A DNA stretch of 11,834 nt from Deltaproteobacteria bacterium (GTDB lineage: Bacteria > Myxococcota_A > Bradymonadia > UBA7976 > VGTA01). Numbering within the stretch: the stretch's first letter is position 1; every line of letters starts with the position of its first letter. The position numbers were made by a program, and so were the translations under genes. Below the pieces are notes generated by a model. It was not told where the DNA came from and did not search any database. It worked only from the letters and a program-made list of their open reading frames with translations. The stretch covers positions 1-11,834 of the forward strand of contig VGTA01000039.1 of NCBI GenBank assembly GCA_016874875.1, in the 5' to 3' direction. Positions 6,036 to 11,834 of this stretch are shown one piece after another.

Positions 6036-7061
6036 ATGAGTCTAGCGCTCAGGACCACCTCAGCTTCATCAACAAGCGGCGCGAGCGGCGCGGGCGGCGC
6101 GGGGGGGGCGCAGCTGGGGCGCGCGGAGAGCGAGCGGGAGCGGGCGCGCGGGGGCGTGGAGGCGGCGCTGCGGGCGCCGGACCGCGCCCCGGAGGTCGCC
6201 GCGGGCGCCGTGCGCGCGGAGGAGCGCCGGCGGGAGCTCGAGACGCCGTTAGAGCTGCTGTCCGTGGAGGTCCTCGCGGACCTCAAGCGCGGGGCGGGGG
6301 AGCGGCGCGCGGTCCACGCCGTGAGCGAGCGCATGGTCGCCATCACGCTGCGCGCCCTGAGCGGCGAGGGGCTGCGCCCGCAGGTGACGCGCGTGAGCGC
6401 CACGGGCGTGGCCACGGAGCTCGACCTGCGCGGCGGCGACACCTTCACGCTCAACGGCGTGGAGGTGCCCAACTCCCGCCCCGCCCTCGACCGCCTCTCC
6501 TACGAGGCCCCCGCAGGCTCCGCCCTCGCCAAGGCCGCCGCCATCAACGAGGTGTCAGCGCAGACGGGCGTGCGCGCGGCGGCGCTCTCCACGCGCACCG
6601 ACCTCCAGGCCCCCCTCAACGCCGAGCTCGGCGCCGAGATCTACGGCTCGAGCGGCCCCGTGGAGGCGGTCACCCTCGATGAGTCGGGGCGGTTGGTGGT
6701 GAACGGGGTGGTCATCTCGGGGATGAGCGCGCGGGCGCAGGACGCGGGGGGGGCGCTCCGCGCCGCCCTCAACGCCGAGACGCCGAGCACGGGCGTGGTG
6801 GCCTCCCTCTCGCCCAGCGGCGAGCTGGTCTTGGAGGCGCCCGACGGGCGCAACATCTCCGTGGCGTATGACGGCGCGCGCGCAGCGGAGGTGATGGCGC
6901 GGGTGGGGCTGCGCCCGAGCGGCGCGCACCCGTACGGGGGGCGCGTGGCGCTGGTGTCGTATCATGAGGTGGCGCTGCACCTCGGGCGTGACGTGAACTA
7001 CTCGCTGGGGGACGTGGCGGGGGACATGGGGCTCGTGAGCGGGGCGTACTACTCGCGGTGA
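6036..7061 (+). CDS. Flagellin hook-IN-repeat protein, orphan
   Basis: A 341-residue protein with AGGAG (6022-6026) 9 nt before ATG. No signal peptide or membrane span is evident. Residues 10-30 are Ser/Gly/Ala-rich; 30-115 are charged and probably helical. Two segments resemble the flagellin hook-IN motif: residues 136-183 (TFTLNGVEV ... AGSALAKAAAINEVSAQTGV) and 219-278 (RLVVNGVVI ... LRAALNAE ... TGVVASLSPSGELVLEAPDGRNI). The C-terminus (300-341, YGGRVALVSYHEVALHL) also recalls the strand repeats of flagellin central domains. The conserved flagellin N- and C-terminal D0/D1 helices that polymerise and guide export are not recognisable, and no flagellar gene lies nearby. It may be a divergent filament or cap-related protein, or an unrelated extracellular or cytoplasmic protein reusing the fold. 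It is a single-gene unit with its own likely promoter, convergent with the ABC operon. The IN assignment is by pattern, without a profile search. Confidence 0.65.
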   Translation: MSLALRTTSASSTSGASGAGGAGGAQLGRAESERERARGGVEAALRAPDRAPEVAAGAVRAEERRRELETPLELLSVEVLADLKRGAGERRAVHAVSERMVAITLRALSGEGLRPQVTRVSATGVATELDLRGGDTFTLNGVEVPNSRPALDRLSYEAPAGSALAKAAAINEVSAQTGVRAAALSTRTDLQAPLNAELGAEIYGSSGPVEAVTLDESGRLVVNGVVISGMSARAQDAGGALRAALNAETPSTGVVASLSPSGELVLEAPDGRNISVAYDGARAAEVMARVGLRPSGAHPYGGRVALVSYHEVALHLGRDVNYSLGDVAGDMGLVSGAYYSR

Positions 7062-7211
7062 GGGGGCGCGCGTCAGCTGGTCCTCCACCCAGACTCGAGC
7101 TCCGACATCACCCCTCGCCCCCTGCGTTGACCAAGGAGACGACCGGCGCGCGGCCCGCGGCGTCCTCCTAGGGTGTGAGGGCGATCGCGCCCCCCCCCCC
7201 CCCCCCCCCGC
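7062..7211. other. Convergent intergenic gap with weak palindrome, no clear terminator
   Basis: The 150 nt separate the stops of two convergent genes. Seen: GCGATCGC (7181-7188), or alternatively a 5-bp stem GGGCG/CGCCC (7179-7192), immediately followed by the C20 run. Neither strand has the T-tract of an intrinsic terminator, so termination may be Rho-dependent or rely on another signal. Confidence 0.4.
7190..7209. repeat. Homopolymer of 20 C just past the ABC exporter stop
   Basis: Twenty consecutive C on the + strand, i.e. 20 G on the transcribed-sense side of the ABC operon, beginning 2 nt after its stop codon (7212-7214). It is non-coding, so length change would not shift any frame. The exact length is the least reliable base call in the window because long homopolymers are hard to sequence. 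Confidence 0.9.
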
Positions 7212-8996
7212 TCACCCCTCCCCCTGCCCCACCAGCCGCGCATACGCCGCGCTCTCCCGTAGCAGCTCCTCATGCCGCCCCTGCGCCACCACCGCGCCGC
7301 GCTCGAGCATCACCACCCTGTCCGCCTTGGCGATCGTGGAGAGGCGGTGCGCGATCACGATCACCGTGCGCTCCGCGAACAGCTCCGCCGTCGCCTCGTC
7401 GATCCAGCGCTCCGTGAGGGCGTCCACGCTCGCCGTCGCCTCGTCGAGAATCACCACCGGCGCTGGGCGGGCGAAGGCGCGGGCGATGGTGATGAGCTGG
7501 CGCTGACCCACGGAGAGGCTGGCGCCGCCGCTGGCGCACTCCGACTCGTAGCCGGCGGCGAGCGACTCGATGAAGCCGCTCGCGCGCGCGCGCCGGGCCG
7601 CCTCGCGCACGCGCTCCGGGGCGGCGGCGAGGGCGGGGTCCCACAGGTGGATGTTCTCGGCGAGGGTGGCCTTGAACAGCTGCGGGTCCTGGTGCACCGC
7701 CACCAGCTGCCGCCGCGCCTCGCGCGGGTCGAGCTCGCGCAGGGGCACGTCGTTGAGGGTGATCTCGCCGTCGTAGCCGCCGTAGGCGCGCAGCAGCAGG
7801 CGCGCGGCGGTGCTCTTGCCGGAGCCCGTGGCGCCCACGAGCGCCACCACCTCGCCGGGGCGCACCTCGAAGGTGACGTCGCGCAGCGCCAGGGGCGCGT
7901 CGGGGGCGTAGCGGAAGCTCACGCCCTCAAAGCGGATGGTGGGCGCCCCCGCCCCCTCTAGGCGCCGCGCCCCCCCGGGCACCTCGTCGCGCGTCCCGAG
8001 GAGCTCGAGCAGCCGCTCCGCCGCCGCCGCCGCCCGCTGCAGCGAGGCGAGGCGCCCCGAGAACTCGCGGATGGGCACGTAGACGCGCCCGAGCGCGTCG
8101 ATGAACGCCACGAGCACCCCCACGCTCACGGCGCCCCCCGCCCCCACCGGCGCGCCGGCGCGGTGGGCGGCGTAGGCGAGGGCGAGCCCCACCGAGAGCG
8201 ACGAGAGCCCGTCCATGATGGCGTAGAGCCCCGCGTCCCACCAGTTGGCGCGGTGGTAGAGGCGCATGAACTCCCGCGAGCGCTCGTCGAACCGCCCCTC
8301 CACCTGCGCCTCCGCGCCGTAGCGGCGCACCTCGGCGGCGCCCTTGATGGACTCGGCGAAACGGCCGTTGAGGTCGCTCTGCACGTCTCGGAGGGCGCCG
8401 TAGAGCTCGCGCAGCTTGCGGCGGCAGAGGTTGACCACCCACACGAGCAGGGGCGACACGGAGAACGCCACGAGCGTGAGCGCCGCGTTCATCCACAGCA
8501 TCACGCCGAGTGTGCTCGTGATCAGCAGCGCGTCCCCCACCAGCCGCACCAGCCCCTGCGACAGGCTCTCGGAGATCGCCTCCACGTCGGTGGTGGTGCG
8601 CGTCATCAGCGCGCCGGTGGTGCGCGCGTCGAAAAAGCGCTGCCCCTGCGCCATGATGTGCGTGAAGACGCCGCGCCGCAGGGCGGCCAGGGCGCGCAGT
8701 GCGGCGACCTGCAGGGCGTAGACGCCGAGGGCGCTGAGGAGGAAGTGCGCCACCACGGCGCCGGCGAAGGCGCCGGCGTACCACCACGCCCCCGCCGGGT
8801 CGTGGGCGCTGATGGGGCCGTCGATGGCGCGCTGCATGAGCACGGGCTTGAGCGCGTCGGCGGCCACGCCGAGGGGCGTGGCGAGCGCCACCGCCCACAG
8901 CCACGCGCGGTGGGGCGCGAGGAAGGGCCACAGGAGGCGCGCGCTGGCGGCGAGTCCCGCGCGGGCGGGCGAGGGCGAGGCGGGAGGGGCGGTCAT
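7212..8996 (-). CDS. ABC exporter half-transporter 2, consensus-site subunit (MdlB-like)
   Basis: A 594-residue fused membrane-ATPase half exporter, a usual length. The start is the ATG overlapping the upstream stop (ATGA), with a strong GAGGAG 5 nt before it; the open frame extends 19 codons further but without support. Membrane helices occupy about residues 20-310. ATPase motifs: Walker A GATGSGKST (388-396), Q-loop Gln436, signature LSVGQRQ (494-500), Walker B VVILDE (514-519) with catalytic Glu519, D-loop SVDALTE, and H-loop His550. The LSVGQ signature instead of LSGGQ is typical of the MdlB/TM288-type partner in asymmetric heterodimers. Paired with the preceding gene it should form one exporter in the inner membrane moving a lipid, peptide or drug outward. 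The substrate cannot be told from sequence. Confidence 0.92.
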   Translation of the reverse strand: MTAPPASPSPARAGLAASARLLWPFLAPHRAWLWAVALATPLGVAADALKPVLMQRAIDGPISAHDPAGAWWYAGAFAGAVVAHFLLSALGVYALQVAALRALAALRRGVFTHIMAQGQRFFDARTTGALMTRTTTDVEAISESLSQGLVRLVGDALLITSTLGVMLWMNAALTLVAFSVSPLLVWVVNLCRRKLRELYGALRDVQSDLNGRFAESIKGAAEVRRYGAEAQVEGRFDERSREFMRLYHRANWWDAGLYAIMDGLSSLSVGLALAYAAHRAGAPVGAGGAVSVGVLVAFIDALGRVYVPIREFSGRLASLQRAAAAAERLLELLGTRDEVPGGARRLEGAGAPTIRFEGVSFRYAPDAPLALRDVTFEVRPGEVVALVGATGSGKSTAARLLLRAYGGYDGEITLNDVPLRELDPREARRQLVAVHQDPQLFKATLAENIHLWDPALAAAPERVREAARRARASGFIESLAAGYESECASGGASLSVGQRQLITIARAFARPAPVVILDEATASVDALTERWIDEATAELFAERTVIVIAHRLSTIAKADRVVMLERGAVVAQGRHEELLRESAAYARLVGQGEG

Positions 8997-10762
8997 GGGC
9001 GCTCCTCGGGCGGGGCGGAGGGGGGCGCGTTCGCGCCCGACTGCGCGCGCCACGCCTGCGCGTAGAGCCCCTCGCCGCGCGCGAGCTCCTGCGGGGTCCC
9101 CTGCGCCACGAGGGCCCCCTCGTCCAACACCAGCACGCGGTCGGCGCGCTCGAGGACGCTCATCCGGTGCGACACGATGAGGGTGGTGCAGCGCGGCTGG
9201 CGCGCGTAGAGGGCGCTGATGAGCCGCGCCTCAGTGTCGTGGTCCACGGCGCTGAGCACGTCGTCGAGCAGCAGCAGCTGATAGCCCTCACGGTAAAAGG
9301 CGCGCGCGAGGGCGGCCCGCTGGCGCTGCCCCCCCGACAGCGTCACGCCGCGCTCCCCCACCCGCGTCTCCACCCCCTGCGGGAACGACGACACCTCCCC
9401 GGCGAGGCAGGCGGCGTCGAGGGCGGCGGCGAGGCGCGCCTCGTCGGTGTGGGCGGCGAGCGTGATGTTCTCGCGCACGCTGAGGCTAAAGAGGAAGGCC
9501 TGCTGCTGCACATAGCACACGCGCCGCCAGTGCGCCTCGGGCGCCACCGCGCTCACGTCCACCCCGTCCACCCACACGGCGCCCGCCGGGGGCGCGTAGG
9601 TGCGGCTGAGGACGTCGAGCAGGGCGCTCTTGCCGCTGCCGGTGAGCCCAAAGACGCCCACCACCTCCCCGGGCGCCACGGTGAAGCTGACGCCGCGCAG
9701 GGCGGGGCGCTCGCCGGTGGGGTGCGTGAAGGTGAGGTCGCGCACCTCGAGGCGCGGCCCCTCGGGGGCGCATGGCGGCAGGAGGGCGGAGGCGCCGGCG
9801 GGGGTGTCGACGGGGGCGTCGAGCACCTCGTACATGCGCCCGAGGGAGATGTAGCCGCGCTGCAGCGCCCCCGTGAGCCAGCCGAGGCTCGTGACGCAGC
9901 CCACCAGCTGCCCCACGTACACCACGAGCGCCGTGAGCGCCCCGAGGGTGAGGTCGCCGCGCGCCACGCCCTGCCCCCCCGCCCCGATCAGCGCCACGAG
10001 GCACAGGCTGCCCATGACGCTCACCACGGGCAGCCCCCACACCGCCACGCGCTGCAGGCGCTCGTTGAGCGCCAAGAGCGCCTCGTTCTGCGCGTCAAAG
10101 CGCGCCGCGACCCCCCCCTCCGCCCCAAACGACTGCACCAGCCCCGCGGCGCCATAGACCTCGAGGAGCTGGTCGCTGAGGGCGCCCACCTGCGACAGGG
10201 AGGCGCGGGTGAGCTCAAACATCTGCAGCACCGCCCAGCGGAGGACGACGACGGCGGCGGCGAGGGGGAGGGCGCAGTAGAGGGTGAGGGCGACGTCGAT
10301 GAGCAGCATCTGCCACACGGTGATGAGCAGCGTAGTGGTGACGTTGAGGAGCTGCAGCGAGCCGTAGCCGATGAGGCCGCGCACGGCGGCGGCGTCGTTG
10401 GTGCCGCGGTTGATCAGCTCGCCGGCGCTGAGCTGCGCCTCAAAGTAGCGGCGCGGGAGGCGCAGGAGGTGGGCGAAAAAGTCGCGCTTGAGGTCGTACT
10501 CCACCACGCGCCCGGGGTTAAAGATGAGCGTGCGGCTGAGGGTGCGGACGACCATGGTCCCCACGCCCACCCCGAGCAGCGCCGCCGCCCACCGCCACGC
10601 GCTCTGCTCGGCCTCGAGGGCCTCGACCCCCCACTGCACCAGCTTGGGCGCGAGGGCGCTGAGCAGGTTGGTGAGCAGCAAGAAGAGCGCGCCGAGGAGG
10701 TAGGTGCCGAGGTGCTTGTGGGCGTACTCGCGCCAGAAGCGGACGAGGAGCCGCGCGCTCAC
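8993..10762 (-). CDS. ABC exporter half-transporter 1 with degenerate Walker B (MdlA-like)
   Basis: A 589-residue half exporter. The GTG start overlaps the lipoprotein stop (GTGA); 55 further upstream codons are open but are Arg/Gly-rich shadow of the lipoprotein gene. Membrane helices lie in about residues 18-300. ATPase motifs: Walker A GLTGSGKS (372-379), Q-loop region YVQQQ (417-421), signature LSGGQRQR (475-482), Walker B LLLLDD (496-501), D-loop SAVD, H-loop His532. Asp501 replaces the catalytic Glu, while all other motifs are intact. In TM287/288, BmrCD and relatives this substitution marks the subunit contributing the non-hydrolysing site, which is completed by the partner's altered signature, here LSVGQ. 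The gene order (degenerate half first) matches E. coli mdlA-mdlB. Identity of a heterodimer is inference from these complementary changes plus the ATGA overlap. Confidence 0.92.
   Translation of the reverse strand: MSARLLVRFWREYAHKHLGTYLLGALFLLLTNLLSALAPKLVQWGVEALEAEQSAWRWAAALLGVGVGTMVVRTLSRTLIFNPGRVVEYDLKRDFFAHLLRLPRRYFEAQLSAGELINRGTNDAAAVRGLIGYGSLQLLNVTTTLLITVWQMLLIDVALTLYCALPLAAAVVVLRWAVLQMFELTRASLSQVGALSDQLLEVYGAAGLVQSFGAEGGVAARFDAQNEALLALNERLQRVAVWGLPVVSVMGSLCLVALIGAGGQGVARGDLTLGALTALVVYVGQLVGCVTSLGWLTGALQRGYISLGRMYEVLDAPVDTPAGASALLPPCAPEGPRLEVRDLTFTHPTGERPALRGVSFTVAPGEVVGVFGLTGSGKSALLDVLSRTYAPPAGAVWVDGVDVSAVAPEAHWRRVCYVQQQAFLFSLSVRENITLAAHTDEARLAAALDAACLAGEVSSFPQGVETRVGERGVTLSGGQRQRAALARAFYREGYQLLLLDDVLSAVDHDTEARLISALYARQPRCTTLIVSHRMSVLERADRVLVLDEGALVAQGTPQELARGEGLYAQAWRAQSGANAPPSAPPEERP
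9002..9007 (-). promoter_or_regulatory. GAGGAG ribosome-binding site fixing the start of ABC half 2
   Basis: GAGGAG on the minus strand inside the end of ABC half 1, 5 nt before the ATG at 8996. It decides between this start and the longer open frame reaching 9053. Confidence 0.75.
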
Positions 10763-11301
10763 TCGGCGCTCGACTCCACGCGGCGCGTGGCGCGCCCCGC
10801 CGCCTGGTCCTCCACGGCGATCACCACGGCGGCGCCGGCGGCGTCGTCCCCGCAGAGCACCTTGCCGTCCCCCGCCGAGGCGTCTCGGCGCCAGGTGTAG
10901 CGGGCGCGGCAGCTCTCGCGCTTGCACGCAAAGCGCGTGTCCTCATCGCCGCGCTCCTTGGCCTCCTTCACCTCCTCAGGGGTGGGCGCCGCGATCAGCT
11001 CCGCCGTCACGGGCAGCCCCAGCGCCACGAGCTCCACGGAGGGCTGGCGAAGCGTCTCGGCGCCGTCGAGGTCCTCGACGATAAAGCTGAGGGCGCTGAG
11101 GGTGTAGACGCCCTGCTCGCGCGCGCAGGTGAGGGCGAGCTCCTCTTCGAGGATGACGGGGAGGTTGTTGGCGGGGGGCGGGGGCTCCTCGCAGGCGCTG
11201 AGGGCGCTGAGGGCGCTGAGGGCGCTGAGGGCGCTGAGGGCGCTGAGGGCTGCGCGCGCCGAGCGGGAGAGGGGCGAGCGGATGTGGGCGGGGGTGAGCA
11301 T
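10759..11301 (-). CDS. Small lipoprotein with Leu-Ser-Ala repeat signal peptide, first gene of the ABC operon
   Basis: A 180-residue lipoprotein. The start is the ATG with GAGG (11308-11311) 6 nt upstream; a longer open frame to 11466 would run through the divergent promoter region and the opposite gene, and is rejected. Residues 1-18 include the basic n-region HIRSPLSRSAR, residues 19-36 are six perfect Leu-Ser-Ala triplets, and the lipobox LSAC gives Cys37 as lipid anchor. The mature part starts EEPPPPANN, then about 140 residues with four more Cys (59, 126, 131, 150), possibly two disulfides, and a segment FIVEDLDG recalling beta-sandwich repeats. A short Lys/Glu-rich run lies at about 108-122. 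No family recognised. Its stop overlaps the ABC half 1 start, so it is expected to be made with the exporter and may be an extracytoplasmic accessory or a lipoprotein cargo (inference). Confidence 0.82.
   Translation of the reverse strand: MLTPAHIRSPLSRSARAALSALSALSALSALSALSACEEPPPPANNLPVILEEELALTCAREQGVYTLSALSFIVEDLDGAETLRQPSVELVALGLPVTAELIAAPTPEEVKEAKERGDEDTRFACKRESCRARYTWRRDASAGDGKVLCGDDAAGAAVVIAVEDQAAGRATRRVESSAE
11194..11247 (-). repeat. Six perfect 9-bp tandem repeats CTCAGCGCC in signal peptide
   Basis: Six exact copies (GGCGCTGAG on the + strand), each coding Leu-Ser-Ala, ending directly at the lipobox Cys codon (11191-11193). Same unit, same copy number and same position relative to the lipobox as the array at 866-919 in an otherwise different lipoprotein. 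Confidence 0.95.
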
Positions 11302-11363
11302 AGAGGACCTCGTGGCGGGGCGGTCTGCGGCGGCGCGAGGGAGCGCGCTCGCGGGACGCGCGC

Positions 11364-11369
11364 TATCAT
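11364..11369 (+). promoter_or_regulatory. Candidate -10 box TATCAT for the response regulator
   Basis: TATCAT matches the -10 consensus in 5 of 6 bases and sits about 42 nt before the response-regulator start, but the bases 17 nt upstream (GAGCGC) are not a -35. It overlaps the opposite-strand -10, so the two directions could compete or be regulated together. Confidence 0.3.
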
Positions 11370-11393
11370 AGAGCATGACTCCCCGAGTCGAAA
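11365..11393 (-). promoter_or_regulatory. Candidate promoter of the lipoprotein-ABC operon (TTTCGA-N17-TATGAT)
   Basis: On the minus strand, TATGAT (11370-11365) matches the -10 consensus in 5 of 6 bases, and TTTCGA (11393-11388) lies 17 nt upstream with 3 of 6. The resulting leader before 11301 would be roughly 55-60 nt. This is the least GC-rich part of the divergent region. Inference only. Confidence 0.4.
11377..11389. promoter_or_regulatory. Small dyad GACTC-CCC-GAGTC between divergent genes
   Basis: Perfect 5-bp arms around CCC, within the spacer of the minus-strand candidate promoter and about 22 nt before the response-regulator start. Its place suits a regulator site acting in both directions, possibly for the adjacent response regulator itself (inference). 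Confidence 0.3.
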
Positions 11394-11410
11394 GCTGAAG
11401 GAGCGCAAAG

Positions 11411-11834
11411 ATGACCGCCCCCCCGCCCCCGCTCATCCTCACCATCGACGACGAGCCCGCCATCACCGACAGCCTCTCCTACGCCCTCACCGCCAGCGGC
11501 TACCGCGCCCTCGCCGCCCCCACCCTCGCGGCGGCGAGCGCCCTGCTCGAGGAGCGCGGCGCGGAGGTCAGCCTCGTCGTGCTCGACCTCGCCCTCCCCG
11601 ACGGCCACGGATTTGACTGGCTCCGCAGGCTGCGCGCGCGCTCGCAGGTGCCCGTCCTGATCCTGTCGAGCCACGACGACGAGGTGGAGCACATCGTGGG
11701 GCTCGAGCTCGGCGCCGACGACTACATCAACAAGCCCTTCTCGCCCCGCGAGGTGGTGGCGCGCGTGCGCGCCGTCCTGCGCCGCGCCGCCCCCCCCGAG
11801 CCCGCCGCCCCCGCCCCCGCCCCCGCCCCCGCCT
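11411..11834 (+). CDS. Response regulator, receiver domain complete, output domain beyond the edge
   Basis: The gene leaves the window at the right edge; 141 residues are visible. ATG is preceded by AAGGAG (11398-11403) at 7 nt. The receiver domain spans about residues 7-125: acidic pocket Asp13-Asp14, phospho-acceptor Asp59 in VVLDLALPDG, switch Ser86 in LILSS, and Lys108 in YINKPF, all in place, so it should be phosphorylated by a histidine kinase. The 'GADDYINKPFSPREVVARVRAVLRR' type ending is usual in OmpR/PhoB regulators, suggesting a winged-helix DNA-binding output, but that part is not visible. After Arg125 a Pro/Ala linker begins, coded by GCCCCC repeats and longer than usual for the family. 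The partner kinase is expected to the right. It is divergent from the lipoprotein-ABC operon, a possible target. Confidence 0.88.
   Translation, partial: MTAPPPPLILTIDDEPAITDSLSYALTASGYRALAAPTLAAASALLEERGAEVSLVVLDLALPDGHGFDWLRRLRARSQVPVLILSSHDDEVEHIVGLELGADDYINKPFSPREVVARVRAVLRRAAPPEPAAPAPAPAPA
11807..11830 (+). repeat. Four GCCCCC hexamers coding the Pro-Ala linker of the response regulator
   Basis: Four exact GCCCCC units followed by GCCT at the window end, coding alternating Ala-Pro. The last 22 nt (11813-11834) are identical to 2489-2510 in the lipase signal peptide. The array may continue past the edge. Confidence 0.85.

Noticed and set aside
7179..7192. Intrinsic terminator in the convergent gap
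   Set aside because: Only a 5-bp stem, and no T-run on either strand.
9167..10900. Long open frame (577 codons) on the + strand over ABC half 1
   Set aside because: Arg/His/Glu-rich shadow of a gene with every ABC motif on the opposite strand.
10763..10927. N-terminal extension of ABC half 1
   Set aside because: The added 55 residues are Arg/Gly runs overlapping the lipoprotein gene; the GTG at 10762 gives a normal exporter N-terminus and a GTGA overlap.
11194..11247. CRISPR-like array
   Set aside because: Units are 9 bp, directly adjoining without spacers, and in frame within a signal peptide.

Overview
The window is chromosomal-type DNA of very high GC content, with almost all third codon positions G or C. 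It carries ten protein genes on both strands, packed with 1-4 nt overlaps or 3 nt gaps inside operons. No rRNA, tRNA, insertion sequence or CRISPR array was seen. The mix of an anti-sigma factor, several large lipoproteins, an OmpR-type response regulator and a 'CDP...PWPSD' lipase-like lipoprotein suggests a Gram-negative bacterium of the Myxococcota / former Deltaproteobacteria kind. That placement is inference; no marker gene proves it.

Left block (1-1540, + strand): the 3' part of a zinc-finger anti-sigma factor overlaps by 1 nt the gene for a small lipoprotein. Its signal peptide is made of six Leu-Ser-Ala triplets. A 126-nt gap with a clear dyad follows.

Second block (1667-5877, + strand) is a three-gene unit. 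It encodes a crotonase-fold enzyme with the active-site pattern of delta3-delta2-enoyl-CoA isomerases, a 711-aa alpha/beta-hydrolase lipoprotein (probable lipase/esterase), and an RlmC-like 23S rRNA uracil-5 methyltransferase with its four iron-sulfur cysteines. The first two could act together in lipid or fatty-acid use. The methyltransferase is probably only a passenger of the transcript.

An AT-rich island (about 5878-5940), striking in this background, probably holds the promoter of the next gene (6036-7061). That gene encodes an orphan protein with two flagellin hook-IN-like repeats but no recognisable flagellin end helices. It converges on a minus-strand operon across a 150-nt gap that contains a run of 20 C.

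Right block (11301-7212, - strand): lipoprotein, ABC exporter half 1 and ABC exporter half 2, joined by GTGA and ATGA overlaps. Half 1 has Asp in place of the Walker B catalytic Glu, and half 2 has the consensus Glu but an LSVGQ signature. This is the pattern of asymmetric heterodimeric exporters (MdlAB, TM287/288, BmrCD). The lipoprotein again has a six-fold Leu-Ser-Ala signal peptide, encoded by the same 9-bp unit as in the left block. Divergently, a response regulator (receiver domain complete, output domain beyond the edge) starts at 11411. The 109-nt divergent region holds -10-like boxes and a small dyad.

The most distinctive property is simple-sequence DNA used as coding sequence: 9-bp arrays in two lipoprotein signal peptides, hexamer arrays in a third signal peptide and in a response-regulator linker, and the C20 tract. 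No clearly new multi-gene defence or mobile system is visible.
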